Positions 12,601-23,488 are shown, counted from the stretch's first letter. The stretch: 64,000 bases of DNA from Malus domestica (GCF_042453785.1 NC_091673.1:503501-567500); one strand, 5' to 3'. Numbers and translations: made by a program. Notes: a model not told the origin generated them from the sequence alone.

Positions 12601-15600
12601 ACGCACAACAATCTAAAGAACAGGCCACTGTTGAACAAGATAAACTTCACAGAAGGATTCAGGAGTATAGAACACAAGCTGAGCTGGACAGTATACGAGC
12701 TTCCAATAATATTGAGCCTCCTGCAGCGGCTGATGGAAATCGCCCCTTTGGTTTAGCTTCATACAAAAACATAGAAGCAATAATGCAGTCCAGTGCAAAT
12801 GGGAAGGTACTATAATTGTAGTCTTTTTTTCACAGTTAAACTAGTAAGTTTTTTATTTTTTTATTTTTTATTTTTATATGGCCTGATTGCACTTTTTCAT
12901 AACATGATATGTAGAGAATGTTAAAATGTGTTTTTCCATTTTTGACTTATAAGAGTCGTATGTTTTATATTCTTGGAACTCAACTTTTAATAAGACTGAC
13001 ACATTATTGGTAATATTATTTTATTGCAAAGAAGGTTAATCACGAAAATCTTTATTTTGTTTCATATCTTAGGTCCAGACGATCAAGCAAGGATATCTAT
13101 TGAAACGATCTTCAAGTTTGAGGGGAGATTGGAAGAGGAGGTTTTTCGTACTGAACAGTCATGGGGCTTTATTTTATTACAGAATTAAGGGTACCAAACC
13201 CATGGTGTGTTAACATTTTCCCTTTTATGTTAACATTTTTTCTGCTAATTCTTATCTCTAACTTTTGGATTCAGTATCTTTGAATTATTTTAGGTAAACT
13301 ATACCAGGCATGTTATGTTACAAGGTGTTAGTTTTGTTGCATAGACTCCTGAATTTTCTTTTCTCTTGCCTCTGTCACCATCATAGGGCGGCTCTCAATC
13401 ACATCATTTCACGCGCTCACCGGAACATCACAGTGGTGTGTTTGGTAGATTTCGTTCAAGAAATAGGGCTGTAGCATCACTTAATGAAAATGTTCTGGGT
13501 TGCCGTACTGTTGATTTGCGTACTTCAACAATAAAGATGGATGCAGAGGATACAGATCTTCGACTTTGCTTCAGAATAATATCCCCATTGAAAACTTACA
13601 CATTGCAGGTAATTAGCTAATGGGCTATTGGTTATTGCGTTGTGCTGCCGTACTGTAGAACTTTAATTGCATGCATGGCTTAACTCATCTGAATTCTCAA
13701 GATAACCTTTATACCAACTACTTCAGGTCAACTGTTAAACCAATGATTTGAAGGCATAAGATTTGAAATCGGGAACCAAATTTTTAAGCCAAGAGGAATA
13801 GCACTCGTATTTTATTTTTGCTAGAAAGGCATTTGGATGAAAGGGGCTGTGTTTTTGTCAATTCGTGCTGTACATATAAGCAAACAGGAGAACCTCTTAT
13901 AAAAAAAGAAATCTCAGGAGGAGGATTTAGGCTAAATAAAATTGGAAACTAGTGAAATCTGAAAAACATGTTAGTCCTTTTTACCTTGTGCATTCTTTAT
14001 TTTGCTGAACGAATAGCTATATAATTGAAGTATTTGGAACAACACTCTGATGGGCCACATTTTCCATTCTGTTTGGTCAGGCTGAAAATGAAGCAGATAG
14101 GATTGATTGGACAAACAAAATAACAGGAGCTATTGCATCGCTTTTGAATTTTCAGCTTCTTGATCAGGTCCTTACCTCGAAAGTTTGTGATTTTTCCATA
14201 TATCTAAATATAAAGATATGTATGCAAGCTAATACTAACGAATTTCATTGCATCTGCAGCCATATCCTGGAAGTGTGGATATTGAGAGTTGTAACTCTTC
14301 TCTTGGCACTGATGATATGCGTCGAGTAAAAAGCACTGAAAGTTTAGGAAATACCATAAAACTCGACAGAGTAGATTCTGTGTCTAGTATTCTCAGGAGA
14401 ATTCCTGGAAATGATCTTTGTGTGGAGTGCAGTGCTCCTGAGCCTGACTGGGCATCTCTTAACCTTGGCATACTGTTATGCATCGAATGTTCTGGTGTTC
14501 ATCGGAATCTTGGTGTACACATTTCAAAGGTGCGCAAAGAAATGAAAAGTTGAGACTGATTGTATTTTTTCTCTAGTATGGATGTTAGCGTAGCTTCCAT
14601 TTTATTTGGTATTATTTTCCTTTTGGCCTACCCTTCTATGTGATGAATAATGTGGGTCGTGTTTGTTATTGTGGAAAGTTCTGCATGCCAAAAACTGTTG
14701 ATCAAATCGTATTATTTGTAATTATTTTTAGCAAGTATTATGCATTGAAACACTAGAAACTAAAGTGGCTAAGGAATGAGATATGATTATCATTGTTTCT
14801 CGTCTGACAATGAAAGAGTACTTTGTACTAATAACTGCAGGTGAGATCTCTAACATTAGATGTCAAGGTTTGGGAACCTACACTTGTGGACTATTTTCGC
14901 AACTTGGGTAATGCATATTGTAATTCTATATGGGAGGGAACGCTTCTACTTGAGAATGAAAAGTAAGAACTCCAACATTATTTACAATGTAATAATCTGA
15001 GTAATATGCTTTGGGGTATTTGAAGTTGTGTGTACTGCTGTGATTCTAGTTGGATTTGAATATGTTTTACAGACTGGATGGTTCGAAGGGCATGAGAGCT
15101 TCAATTTTAAAACCAGGCCCCAAGGATACAATTCAGCATAAGGAAATATACATTCAAGCAAAGGTAATTCATTAACTTCCATTACTCAGTTCTAATATAA
15201 GAAAATTCGTATAGCTTGAAGTTGTACTAAGTTTTCGTGAAATTATTGCATTTGAAACAACCAAAAAGAAAAGAATGGTGAATCTTAACTTTATGCAGAA
15301 GTGTAATATGATAGAAAACAGGGACTGGATGCCAACTTAATAGACAATGGACATGACATAGAACTTTGCCTTTGCATTTATTGTATGAACACGTCTTCCC
15401 ATTATCTTCCAGTTTCCGTTGCCTTCTGAATGTTTATCCTATTAGGCTATTACTTTTCTGTTTCCAGTGTGATGTACTGTAATAATCTTGACTTTTTTTT
15501 TCCATAGAACTTAGAAAAAGGCTGTTATTGTTAATGCGAAGAATAATAATTGTATTCCCACAAGCAGTATGTAGAGAAAGTGATGGTTATTAGAGATGTA

Positions 15601-16234
15601 GCTGTATCGGGCATGCCTGTTCATGCAGCAGATATATGGGAAGCAGTCAAGACTGGTAATTTACAAGAAGTCTACCGTATTATCATGATGTCAGATGTGA
15701 ATATTGTCGACACCACCTTTGAGAATGTGGTTACTCATGATTTATATCACCATGCTGATGCAAAACACTCGGAGTCGGATTTGAACACAATGGAGATGAA
15801 ACAGTACGATCCAGTAGCATGTGAGAGAATCAAGGAGTCCAATGAGCCAGGGAACTGTCTTCAAGGTTGTTCATTGTTGCATCTGGCTTGTCACTCTGGC
15901 AATCCTATGATGGTTGAATTGTTGCTGCAATTTGGTGCCAGCATGAATTTGCGTGATTTCCATGGAAGGACTCCTTTGCACCACTGTATCGCCAGCGGGA
16001 ACAACTCATTGGCAAAGTCTCTACTTAGGAGGTAATGTATTTACTTGGATTTAAAACTGTGCTTCACAGAAAGGAATTCATCTTGTTGTCTAATTGGTAG
16101 ACGAAAACTTGTGACGCAGGGGTGCACGCCCGTCAATTCAAGACGGAGGAGGGCATAGTGCATTAGAAAGAGCGATGGGGATGGGAGCAATTACAGATGA
16201 GGAGTTGTTCATACTACTTTCTGAACACGAGTGA
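9496..16234 (+). CDS. ARF GTPase-activating protein, BAR-PH-ArfGAP-ankyrin (AGD2/AGD4-like)
   Basis: Nineteen exons join in phase to 791 aa: 9496-9543, 10036-10112, 10215-10315, 10719-10789, 11047-11109, 11336-11380, 11763-11828, 11934-11981, 12083-12178, 12289-12330, 12591-12806, 13073-13204, 13387-13608, 14081-14167, 14260-14529, 14841-14962, 15073-15163, 15568-16031, 16120-16234. Order: BAR helices (about 1-270), PH domain (292-438, [20 protein letters not shown]), ArfGAP zinc finger with Cys 492, 495, 512, 515 in C-x2-C-x16-C-x2-C and the Arg finger in [12 protein letters not shown] (Arg 520), then ankyrin repeats at the C-terminus ([31 protein letters not shown]). The start [16 protein letters not shown] matches what I recall of AGD2/AGD4. 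Such proteins stimulate GTP hydrolysis by ARF GTPases on curved endomembranes. All zinc ligands are present, so it looks active. Intron 1 carries a TA microsatellite (9587-9622). Confidence 0.93.
9587..9622. repeat. (TA)n microsatellite in AGD intron 1
   Basis: About 18 uninterrupted TA units just downstream of the first splice donor of the AGD gene. Probably length-polymorphic. Confidence 0.9.
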
Positions 16235-17349
16235 AACAGCAATTTCGTCTGTTATGCAGGTTTCCTTCTCACTGTCTGCTAATGCCGGAAACCTGTTTTA
16301 CTTTTCTGACTTACATCATGAACAATAGTCTCTGTCAGAACAGGAGTTCCGTCGAGTTCTTGTCCGTTAATCCTTGTAGGTGTCACGAGTATTTTCTTCA
16401 TCAAAGTTCATTTCATAATGTAATGTAATTTGTCTATAGGGGAATTGTGAAGCTGAAATTCAGATTTACTGCGGTTTTTAAATTAAAATGTTCTTACTCT
16501 TGGTCAGATTGATTTATCTATGCGTATTTTGTTACGAGTTTTATTGAGATCCATTTAACATTGACATTACGTACACCACACACACACACACACACCCCCT
16601 CGTACATCCGTTGCCGATACTTGGTGGAGGAGGAAGGGTGGGAGAGGCGATTAAGCCTCGCAATGAGTTAACCATGATAGTTTAGTTCTTATTCGTCTTT
16701 GTCAAAACTGAAACCTAAAATATTTTATTTACAAGTGAAAATGACGATAGTACTAAGTGGCTATTTGTTTTAATTTTTTGGTAAAGGAATCTTTTTATTG
16801 GTGAACTCCTCGCTGATCAGTCCTCTCTTATTTAGGAAAGGAAGTGCGGGTACTTCCTTCCCACGAAAAATTCTTTCTTTAGGAAATAATAATTTATCAT
16901 GATGTATCGAGCTCACCTCCCAGGGAAAATTTTGAAAGTGCCGGCCACACGATTTGGTATACTAATTATTATAATACAAATGGTTAATAATTTTTCTTTT
17001 TAAATCTCCAACCAAATTGTATTATAATACTTTGTGTGATGAACCGTGTTCCCGTCACACTGGCCAAAGCCTCCTTGCAAATCAGTCAAAGATTGTGTTG
17101 GCAAAACCTGTGAATGCTATGAATATTATTGTTATTGTAAAGGAGGAGCAACGAAAACCATTTTCAAGCAAGTGCAAAAAGAAATCCTAAATTAAAAAGT
17201 CGTTAATTCTCGCACTAATGTTTTCGAAATATTGATGCTGCTATTAAATTCTGTAGATGCGAGAATCATACCACTACTCGCCTCTTATTTAAATAGTAGA
17301 GGAGGTTTAAAAAGAAAAATTATCAATCATTTATATTATAATACTTAGT
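16235..17349. other. Intergenic spacer with a CA repeat and diverged repeat pieces
   Basis: Holds the 3' flank of the AGD gene and a short (CA)n run near 16576-16595. A diverged block at about 16960-17045, including TTGTATTATAATACTTTGTG, resembles part of the foldback arm that follows at 17350-17975. No gene was seen. Confidence 0.5.
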
Positions 17350-17975
17350 ACCGAATTGTACTCGTTTAAAGCCAAATAGGAGGAAAATAGTTGTGCTGCT
17401 ACAAAGTATTATAGTGCAGTTTGATTGGCTAAATAGGAGAGAAGAGAGAATAGTTGATAATTTTTCGTTTCAAATACTCTTTCAAAGATTTACTCGAAGA
17501 CGCCATAGCTCATTCGACAGTCGTCACCTTCCTAAACCCTACAAAATTCTTGTACCGCAATTTGGTCGACGAAAAATTATCCACCTTCTCTCCTATTTAA
17601 ATTCGGAGTAGGATTCTTCCCTCCTCATCCCCCTCCCCTCCTATTTAAAGCCACGTACTCGTTTCGGCGGTTCGCACGACTACTCGCCGGCCACAACCCC
17701 AGACGACTGATCGCCAACCTTCACCGTGTCTATTTCTCTCTTCTCGCTGTCTTTGTCGACCAAATTGCGGTACAATAATTTTGTAGGGTTTAGGAAGGTG
17801 ATGACTGTCGAATGAGCTATGGCGTCTTCGAGTAAATCTTTGAAAGAGTATTTGAAACGAAAAATTATCAACTATTCTCTCTTCTCTCCTATTTAGCCAA
17901 TCAAACTGCATTATAATACTTTGTAGCAGCACAACTATTTCCCTCCTATTTGGCTTTAAACGAGTACGATTCGTA
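17350..17975. mobile_element. Large foldback element with ~200-bp inverted arms
   Basis: The left arm (about 17350-17572) is closely matched by the reverse complement of the right arm (about 17757-17975). Both include CTCGTTTAAAGCCAAATAGG, GTTGTGCTGCTACAAAGTAT and TTACTCGAAGACGCCATAGC. The loop (~185 bp) repeats fragments of the terminal motif (TATTTAAAGCCACGTACTCG near 17641-17660). Each arm carries a short frame that mirrors the other, an artefact of the inverted repeat. A clear target duplication was not found, so the superfamily is undecided. Confidence 0.7.
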
Positions 17976-18075
17976 ATATTACGGTCTGGTCATAATCTTC
18001 TTTACTTGTAAGTGAGAGGTCTTAGTTTTGATTCTCGCCAAAAGTAAATTTGAACCATATTATTGCTATATTCAG
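17976..18075 (+). mobile_element. tRNA-derived SINE, 5' portion
   Basis: Matches the head of the SINE at 41158-41332: GGTCTGGTCATAATC (box-A-like) followed by TTGTAAGTGAGAGGTCTTAG and TTTTGATTCTCGCCAAA (box-B-like), then TTGAACCATATTATTG. It breaks off into an A-rich run at about 18075 and abuts the foldback element. Confidence 0.6.
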
Positions 18076-18261
18076 AAAAAAAAAAAAAAAAAAAGGAGGG
18101 GGTGTGGATTTTAGGTAGGTGAGTAACTTTGTTGAGATATAGACTTTTTGGACTATTTCCTTGAATTGGGCCTGGGCCTTTTCTGGGTCGAATTAATATT
18201 TACTTTTCTTGTGTACTAACGGACCAATGCCTTGGGCCTTGATGGACTAAGCAATACTCGA

Positions 18262-18354
18262 AGACGAATTTGGACCACATATTACTAATTCATTGAGAGG
18301 CTAAGTCCACTTCCTTTCCCCTGAGTGTAAATAATAACTTTTGTTCAAAAAAAA
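18262..18354 (+). mobile_element. tRNA-derived SINE, 3' portion
   Basis: The block TTGGACCACATATTACTAAT through GAGAGGCTAAGTCCAC to AATAACTTTTGTTC plus an A-run corresponds to the 3' half of the SINE at 41158-41332. It begins with a short stretch that overlaps the end of the 5' fragment 190 bp upstream. The two are therefore either separate truncated copies or one copy broken by an insertion with a small duplication. Confidence 0.55.
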
Positions 18355-18588
18355 AAATCTCGTTTTATTTTTTTCAATTTACATTCTTTCTTTTTCAAGG
18401 CAACCAAACGGAATTTAGGACTTGATAATTTCGTTAATTTTTTTTTTCTGCGCAATTTGGAGCGCCTATAAAAGAAAGTTAAAATCCACATAAGCATCCA
18501 TGTCATTTAATGAATAAATAAGAACCATTGGATGTCATGTAATCAAAAGGGTTAAAAAAAGTGTAAAAGTATTTGTCCCTCTATCCTA

Positions 18589-18635
<47 letters not shown>

Positions 18636-18992
18636 CATGGCCGCATGTCCTATTCCATGGGACCAATAGGTTGCATCAATTTCTAGTTAACAACAGAAAA
18701 TTATTTATTTATTAAATTTAATCAATAAATTGGTTGTCAAATACGCATCAAATTTAAATTTTAAAAGACTAATTTTAGCTAACGAGTGAGAATTGATTTA
18801 AAAAATCGAATCAAAATTCTAAAATTAATATTTGATATAACTAGAACTGTTCCCAACAATAAAATAATTAAAATAAAAATATATTAAAATAAAAGACATC
18901 AATATAAAAAAGTTCTCCCAACCGAGCCTGCAGTGATCGGCACGCCCACAGCAGCATTCAAGCATAGAAGGACATAGGGGGCTCGATAAGTC
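18355..18992. other. AT-rich spacer with (AT)n microsatellite at 18593-18632
   Basis: Downstream flank of the RPW8-type gene. Contains about 20 AT units (18593-18632) and otherwise no recognisable feature. Confidence 0.6.
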
Positions 18993-19865
18993 CTAGGATG
19001 CGTTTAAACATCCTCGTCCTCTCCTTTGTTTGTTTAAACACCCTCGTCTACACCTCCGTTTGTAGAACCTTGACGCCGCTTCCGGCATACAACTGCCTCC
19101 AATTTGCTCATGCACCACTGTCTGTGCATTACTTCCTGAAGGCTCTTCCACACCCTTTGCTTCCTGCTGCGCTCTCCGTATCTCCCTTGCTATTTTCAGT
19201 GTTTCCGACTCCATTCTTGCCGATTCATCTTGTTTTTCGCACATCTTCCTAATCAAACGATTGTTCTCCCTAATCAAACGATTGTTCTCCCTATTCAAAC
19301 GATTGTTCTCCCTATTCAAAAGGAAGTTCTTCCTATTCAAAAGAAAGTTCTTCCTATTCAAACGAAAGTTCTTCCTATTGTTCTTCCTATTCAAAAGAAA
19401 GTTCTTCATAATCAAAAGAAAGTTCTTCTTACTCAAAACCAAGTTCTCCATACCCAAATGCATGTTCGTCTTCGTATCCATGGCTTCCTGCAACTTCACT
19501 GCTTCTAACAGTGCTTTAAGAGACGTATTCAATTCAGTAAGTTGATGGGCGTAGCTGGCTCGTCTGCAGCAAATGCACAAGATGTTCCAGTTCCACTTTC
19601 TACGCTTCGACAAACGCTTAAGGAGCTTTTTGCACTGCTTCATTTTTTGTTGGAGACATTCTATGTCATCGTTTGGGAGATCCAGTTCCACGTTTTGATC
19701 TTTTATCCCTTGGATGATCCACGGTCGTAAACCGTCTAGTGTAGTTTGAAGATCTGTAAGGACGCCTTCGTACTTAGCAACAGTCCCTATCGATGCCTTC
19801 ACGGCATCATACAGTCCGTCAAACAATTTTCCTATGAGAGCCCCTGTAATCATAGTCACCACCAT
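18993..19865 (-). CDS. RPW8-domain immune protein with leucine-heptad repeat tail
   Basis: Uninterrupted 290-aa frame. The start ATG follows closely after an in-frame stop, so the N-terminus is firm. Residues 1-125 read as an RPW8 domain: GALIGKLFDGLYDAVKASIG, TTLDGLRPWI, then CLQQKMKQCKKLLKRLSK. RPW8 is a membrane-associated four-helix-type domain of broad-spectrum mildew resistance proteins and helper NLRs; there is no NB-ARC or LRR here. Residues 140-206 are nine 7-residue repeats plus one 4-residue partial unit of the type KNFLLNR/ENNRLIR, with Leu at the fifth position of every full unit (144, 151, 158, 169, 176, 183, 190, 197, 204). This predicts an extended coiled coil, and the DNA shows a 21-bp period (19248-19448). 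A charged helix and a Cys/Arg-rich tail with a repeated GCLN motif follow. Role in immunity is inferred from the domain. Confidence 0.82.
   Translation of the reverse strand: MVVTMITGALIGKLFDGLYDAVKASIGTVAKYEGVLTDLQTTLDGLRPWIIQGIKDQNVELDLPNDDIECLQQKMKQCKKLLKRLSKRRKWNWNILCICCRRASYAHQLTELNTSLKALLEAVKLQEAMDTKTNMHLGMENLVLSKKNFLLIMKNFLLNRKNNRKNFRLNRKNFLLNRKNFLLNRENNRLNRENNRLIRENNRLIRKMCEKQDESARMESETLKIAREIRRAQQEAKGVEEPSGSNAQTVVHEQIGGSCMPEAASRFYKRRCRRGCLNKQRRGRGCLNAS
19248..19451 (-). repeat. 21-bp coding tandem repeat inside the RPW8-type gene
   Basis: On the + strand the unit reads like TATTCAAACGATTGTTCTCCC with drift to TATTCAAAAGAAAGTTCTTCC. One 12-bp partial unit (protein KNNR, residues 161-164) interrupts the phase by four residues. 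The + strand frames here (MFSLIKRLFSL and similar) are shadows. Confidence 0.9.
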
Positions 19866-21448
19866 GATTTACGAGCTTCCAAAAACTCCCTGCACGCAAA
19901 AAACAGAAAAAAAACTTGTGTTCGATTCGATCTAAAACGACCACCCTTATTACTGCTCAGTCGGATTCAGACCAGTTTTACTCTAGCGGACAATGAATCG
20001 GATATGAATGGAAAGAGTTACGTTGAATACTTCGTTAGTTTATTCATCCTTTAAGGGTTACAATATATAGACACACGTGCCTTGTTTTACAAGGAAACTA
20101 ACTACAAGATAAGGAAACTAACTTGTAAAGAAAAAGAAAGTAAATACAAAAGGCTAAGTAGGTTAAAGTTTCCAATTGCCGTTGGGAAAGAAGAAAAGGA
20201 ATGTGGACGTGTTATTTCCCATACAAATTGGGAAATAGGTTTTTCTTTCGGACGTTAGATTAGGAAATAAACCATGCACATTTAATATCATGATAAAAAC
20301 ATATGGGCCTTACCGTTCATCATTTGGGTCGGGCCCAAAAGAGATCCAGAAATTTGTTTTATTTTATTTTTCAAATAAAGGTCACGTGACGTGCACAAAC
20401 AGAGAGTGAGATAGAGAAAGCCGGCGAGAAATCCACAAGTTGGTGGCCGCGCGGTGGCGGCGGCGTCTTCTCGTGATCCAAACGGAGATCCAACGGTTGA
20501 AAGCTTGTCTGGATCCATCCCTGGCCTGTTTCTTCTTGCAGGCGTCGTCGACTTGGTAACGTACCTTTCACGCTCTCAAAATTGTGGTTTTATTTTTTTT
20601 CAATTTACTTTCTTTGTTTGTTTCTTGTTGCCTGCTATTTTCTCGGCAACCAAACGGAATTTCGGACTGCACAATTTCGTTAATTTTATTCTCTGCTAAG
20701 TTAGGATTTTTCAGTAGAGTAGAATTGTCGTAAAAACAGATGAAAGTTCGAGAAGAAAAATTCCACGATTGGAACGCCTGGTAAAAGTTGGATAATTTCG
20801 TCTGGAACTTTGCTTTTACTCAATCGAAGATACTAAAAATCCCTAAATTCTGCAGAATCTTACATATGTGTGTTTAAAGTCTGAAACTTTTCTAAATTTG
20901 TCATCTGTCTGAAACAATGGCTGAGTTGTTGTTGTATCGATCAGGTGCCGCCTAACCGATACAACAACAACAACAACAATGATAAAGCCCTATATCACTA
21001 AGTGGGGTTGACTGTATGAATCCTAGAACGCTACGTAAGTTATGTAGTGGTGTTTATCCCACTTGGTTCATCCCGAATTGCTGATTTATCCATGAATGTT
21101 TGACCATGGCTCCGTGTTCTCTATAAGTACAAGGATTGTGAGGGAAAGGTGAAAAGAACACTATTTAGGGAGTGCAATAGAGGACCTGAGATCCCTTGCG
21201 AATAATCAATTGGAGGAGTGGTGGTTGCTAAGACCAGTGTCCATAAGAGACCTTGATGATGTTTCGCTACAAGTTGTGAAGGAACTAGAGATGTTGATTT
21301 TTGAAATTTTCAATCTTTGATAGTTAATGAATTTCCACTCAGTTTTAGGTATCCGCCCTAACTTTTTTAGTTATAAGATAAGTAAGCTTAATTTGGTTCC
21401 ATCTTATGTTAAACCATGTGTGTTGTAGGTTAGGTGGAAAGACAGAAA
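19866..21448. other. Spacer with probable 5' UTR exon of the next gene
   Basis: The GC-richer block at about 20400-20560 ends in GACTTG|GTAACG, a good splice donor. A matching acceptor (TGTTGTAG) lies at 21421-21428, just before the ATG at 21449. I read this as a non-coding first exon of the 21449-22805 gene. The region also contains a LINE-like 3' fragment. Nothing else was identified. Confidence 0.45.
20960..21060 (-). mobile_element. Possible RTE-type LINE 3' end with (TTG)n tail
   Basis: On the minus strand the block reads AGTCAACCCCACTTAGTG, then AGGGCTTTATCA, then five TTG units. It resembles the 3' ends of plant RTE-clade LINEs, which finish with a conserved tract and (TTG)n. Only a ~100-bp tail is visible, with no reverse transcriptase remnant. 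Recognition is from memory of the family. Confidence 0.4.
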
Positions 21449-22805
21449 ATGGTAGGAGTTACTCCAGACGATGGAACTAGGAGACGTTTACCGCAATGGA
21501 TGCTGGGCATATCTTCTGGTGTCCAAGTAAGCAAGCCTAGTAATGTTAAGGAAAATGGAAAGGAGCTTCTGGAAGGGACCCAATCTCACGAAAATCCGCA
21601 TGTTCTCGTAAAATGTGCGACAAAGAGAAGAAAAAGAAAATCAACCGAACAGGATGCAGACTTTGAAGATGATGTCCCAGAAACTGTTCCAGAAAAGAAG
21701 CGTAATGGACGCGGGAGAAGAAAAGTTCAGGAGCCTGCAGCTCCAAAGAGACAAAAAGCAAAGGATCCTGGAGAAGAGATACAGCTTCATGAAAAGGAAA
21801 CTCTGGAGGAGAACTCACACTTTCTTACAAAATGTGAGACAAAAAGAAGAAAAAGAAAATCAGATGAACAAGATGCAGAATTTGATGGTATCTTCCCCGA
21901 AACCTTTGCAGAGAAGAAGTGTAAGGGACTTGGGAGAAGAAAAGTTCGGGAATCTGATGCTCCAAAGAGACAAAAATTAAAGGGTTCTAGCTGTGGAAGT
22001 TATGAGGAACAAGAAGTACGGACTTCAACTGTTGATGATGTTGAACTGACGGTGGAAGATTTAGTGATCATTGCTGAAGAGGTAATTTTCTCTTTAATAT
22101 TGAAAAGAACTGATTCTCATATTTTCTGCTCTTAAATCTGTACGATATATGGCTGTAGTTTCTATTTATAAACAAGATCTTATGATATATTCTATGATAT
22201 TTTACTGGAACACCAACTGGAGAAATTACATTTCTATCAATAGCTGTTGATTGTTTATCTTGGTCTCCAAGATTAGATAGAGATTGACTTAAGAAATATC
22301 ATGATGATAGTACACAAGATAGAAACCTAACGTCACTATCATTTTTCTGCAGTATATTGAAGCTGATAGAAATATGGAGCGAGAAGAATTACCAAACCAA
22401 GAACGTGAATCAGACAGGAGACTTGTAGAAAGAGTCTGTTCCGGTAATGTGTTCAAAGATTCTGTTGATGCCCAAAAGGGTAATCAAGGATCACTTATCC
22501 CAGATACAACTACTTCCAAGCCAAATGGGAGTTTGACAAGTACAGAAACAAAGAATTCCAGCGGGAGAGAAGATCCTGCTCAGGACATGCTGGATCTGTT
22601 TTTAGGGCCGTTGCTGAAGAAAACCGTCGAGAAGGAGACAAAGGAGAAGGACAGAAAGGCTCAAATGTTGACAGAGAATATGACATTTTCCCAAGAATTC
22701 AAAAGACAAAGTGAGAGTAATGTCATTAGAGAAGAAATTCCCCCCACCCCTGTAGTGAAGAAGAAGAGCAGTCTTAGAGACAAGGTGGCAATGTTTCTTG
22801 ACTGA
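21449..22805 (+). CDS. Plant protein of unknown function, basic, internally duplicated, two coding exons
   Basis: Exons 21449-22081 and 22353-22805 join in phase to 361 aa. I chose the ATG at 21449 (MVGVTPDDGTRRRLPQWMLG); the frame extends 15 bp upstream only from a GTG. Residues of about 30-190 hold two tandem copies of a ~75-residue unit containing TKRRKRKS, EQDA(D/E)F, PET, (R/K)GLGRRKVRE or RGRRKVQE, and APKRQK. The runs of Lys/Arg look like nuclear localisation or AT-hook-like signals. Exon 2 has acidic and polar sequence, then a conserved-looking end: DMLDLFLGPLLKK, QEFKRQSE and SSLRDKVAMFLD. I do not recognise a named family, and a nuclear role is inferred only from composition. Codon use and clean splice sites support a real gene. 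Confidence 0.78.
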
Positions 22806-23332
22806 ACCAGATACTGAAAACTGTTAACAGGGCGGATCTGTATGGTACAATGAAGGGTAAAGTTCAGACGATACATGATCCTGGAGACTGATCAGATGCA
22901 TCAATCAGTCTTTGCGGATTTATCATCTCGCCGCAGATGCTACTCCGGATAGAGATCTGCCACTCTTGGCCTTGGTTTGTGACCAAAACTCTACGATTTG
23001 GTTAAGTGTATTGCATAGATAGATACTACAATTCTATCATCTGTTTAGCAATTGGCATGTAAGGTGATATTTTTCTGTAAATTCTTTCAGTTAATAACAT
23101 ATCTCACTCGAAGAGTATAGAGCTGCCTACTTTTGATTTTTAAGATAACTACCCCATTCGTAATTGTACTTTCACCATCTCTGTTTCACTTGCCATACCT
23201 TGGTATCAATATCTCTCCTGCTTGTGTACAGATTTTTTTCCTTAATCTTCTTCAATGGAGTGGTATGTGTTTTTCGGGTTGAGCTTGGAGGTTAAAGGTT
23301 AGTGCAACTGCCGCATGGGATATTCGATAGCG
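22806..23332. other. Intergenic, nothing recognised
   Basis: 3' flank of the duplicated nuclear-type gene. AT-rich, with no frame or repeat of note. Confidence 0.5.
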
Positions 23333-23488
23333 ATAATGTTAGGAATATTAAATTTGTAGGTCAAATTTTTGTAAACTAAATGACATGAAAGTTGATGATT
23401 GGTTTATTATTTGAGTGTTGATTAACGTGATTTTTTCTTACTAGTGACATATCACTCAGTTTGCAAATTTAGTCTATTTAGCATTACT
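23333..23488. mobile_element. Palindromic MITE, copy 1 of 3
   Basis: Begins near TAATGTTAGGAATATTAAAT and ends in TTTAGTCTATTTAGCATTAC, which are imperfect inverted complements. Shares ATGACAT(G/A)(A)AAGTTGAT and TTTGCAAATTTAGTCTAT with the copies at 23519-23656 and 58914-59068. Confidence 0.65.

Noticed and set aside
17393-17932. Two mirrored frames of 72 and 95 codons encoding nearly the same peptide on opposite strands
   Set aside because: They are produced by the inverted arms of the foldback element; nothing suggests coding.
19230-19545. Repetitive + strand frames (IKRLFSLFKRLFSL-like) that could be read as a cationic peptide
   Set aside because: They are the antisense shadow of the 21-bp repeat in the RPW8-type gene; the minus strand has the domain and the full-length frame.
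20000-20170. Block with a TATATAG motif and short direct repeats that might be a solo LTR
   Set aside because: No TG...CA ends, target duplication or second copy could be found.
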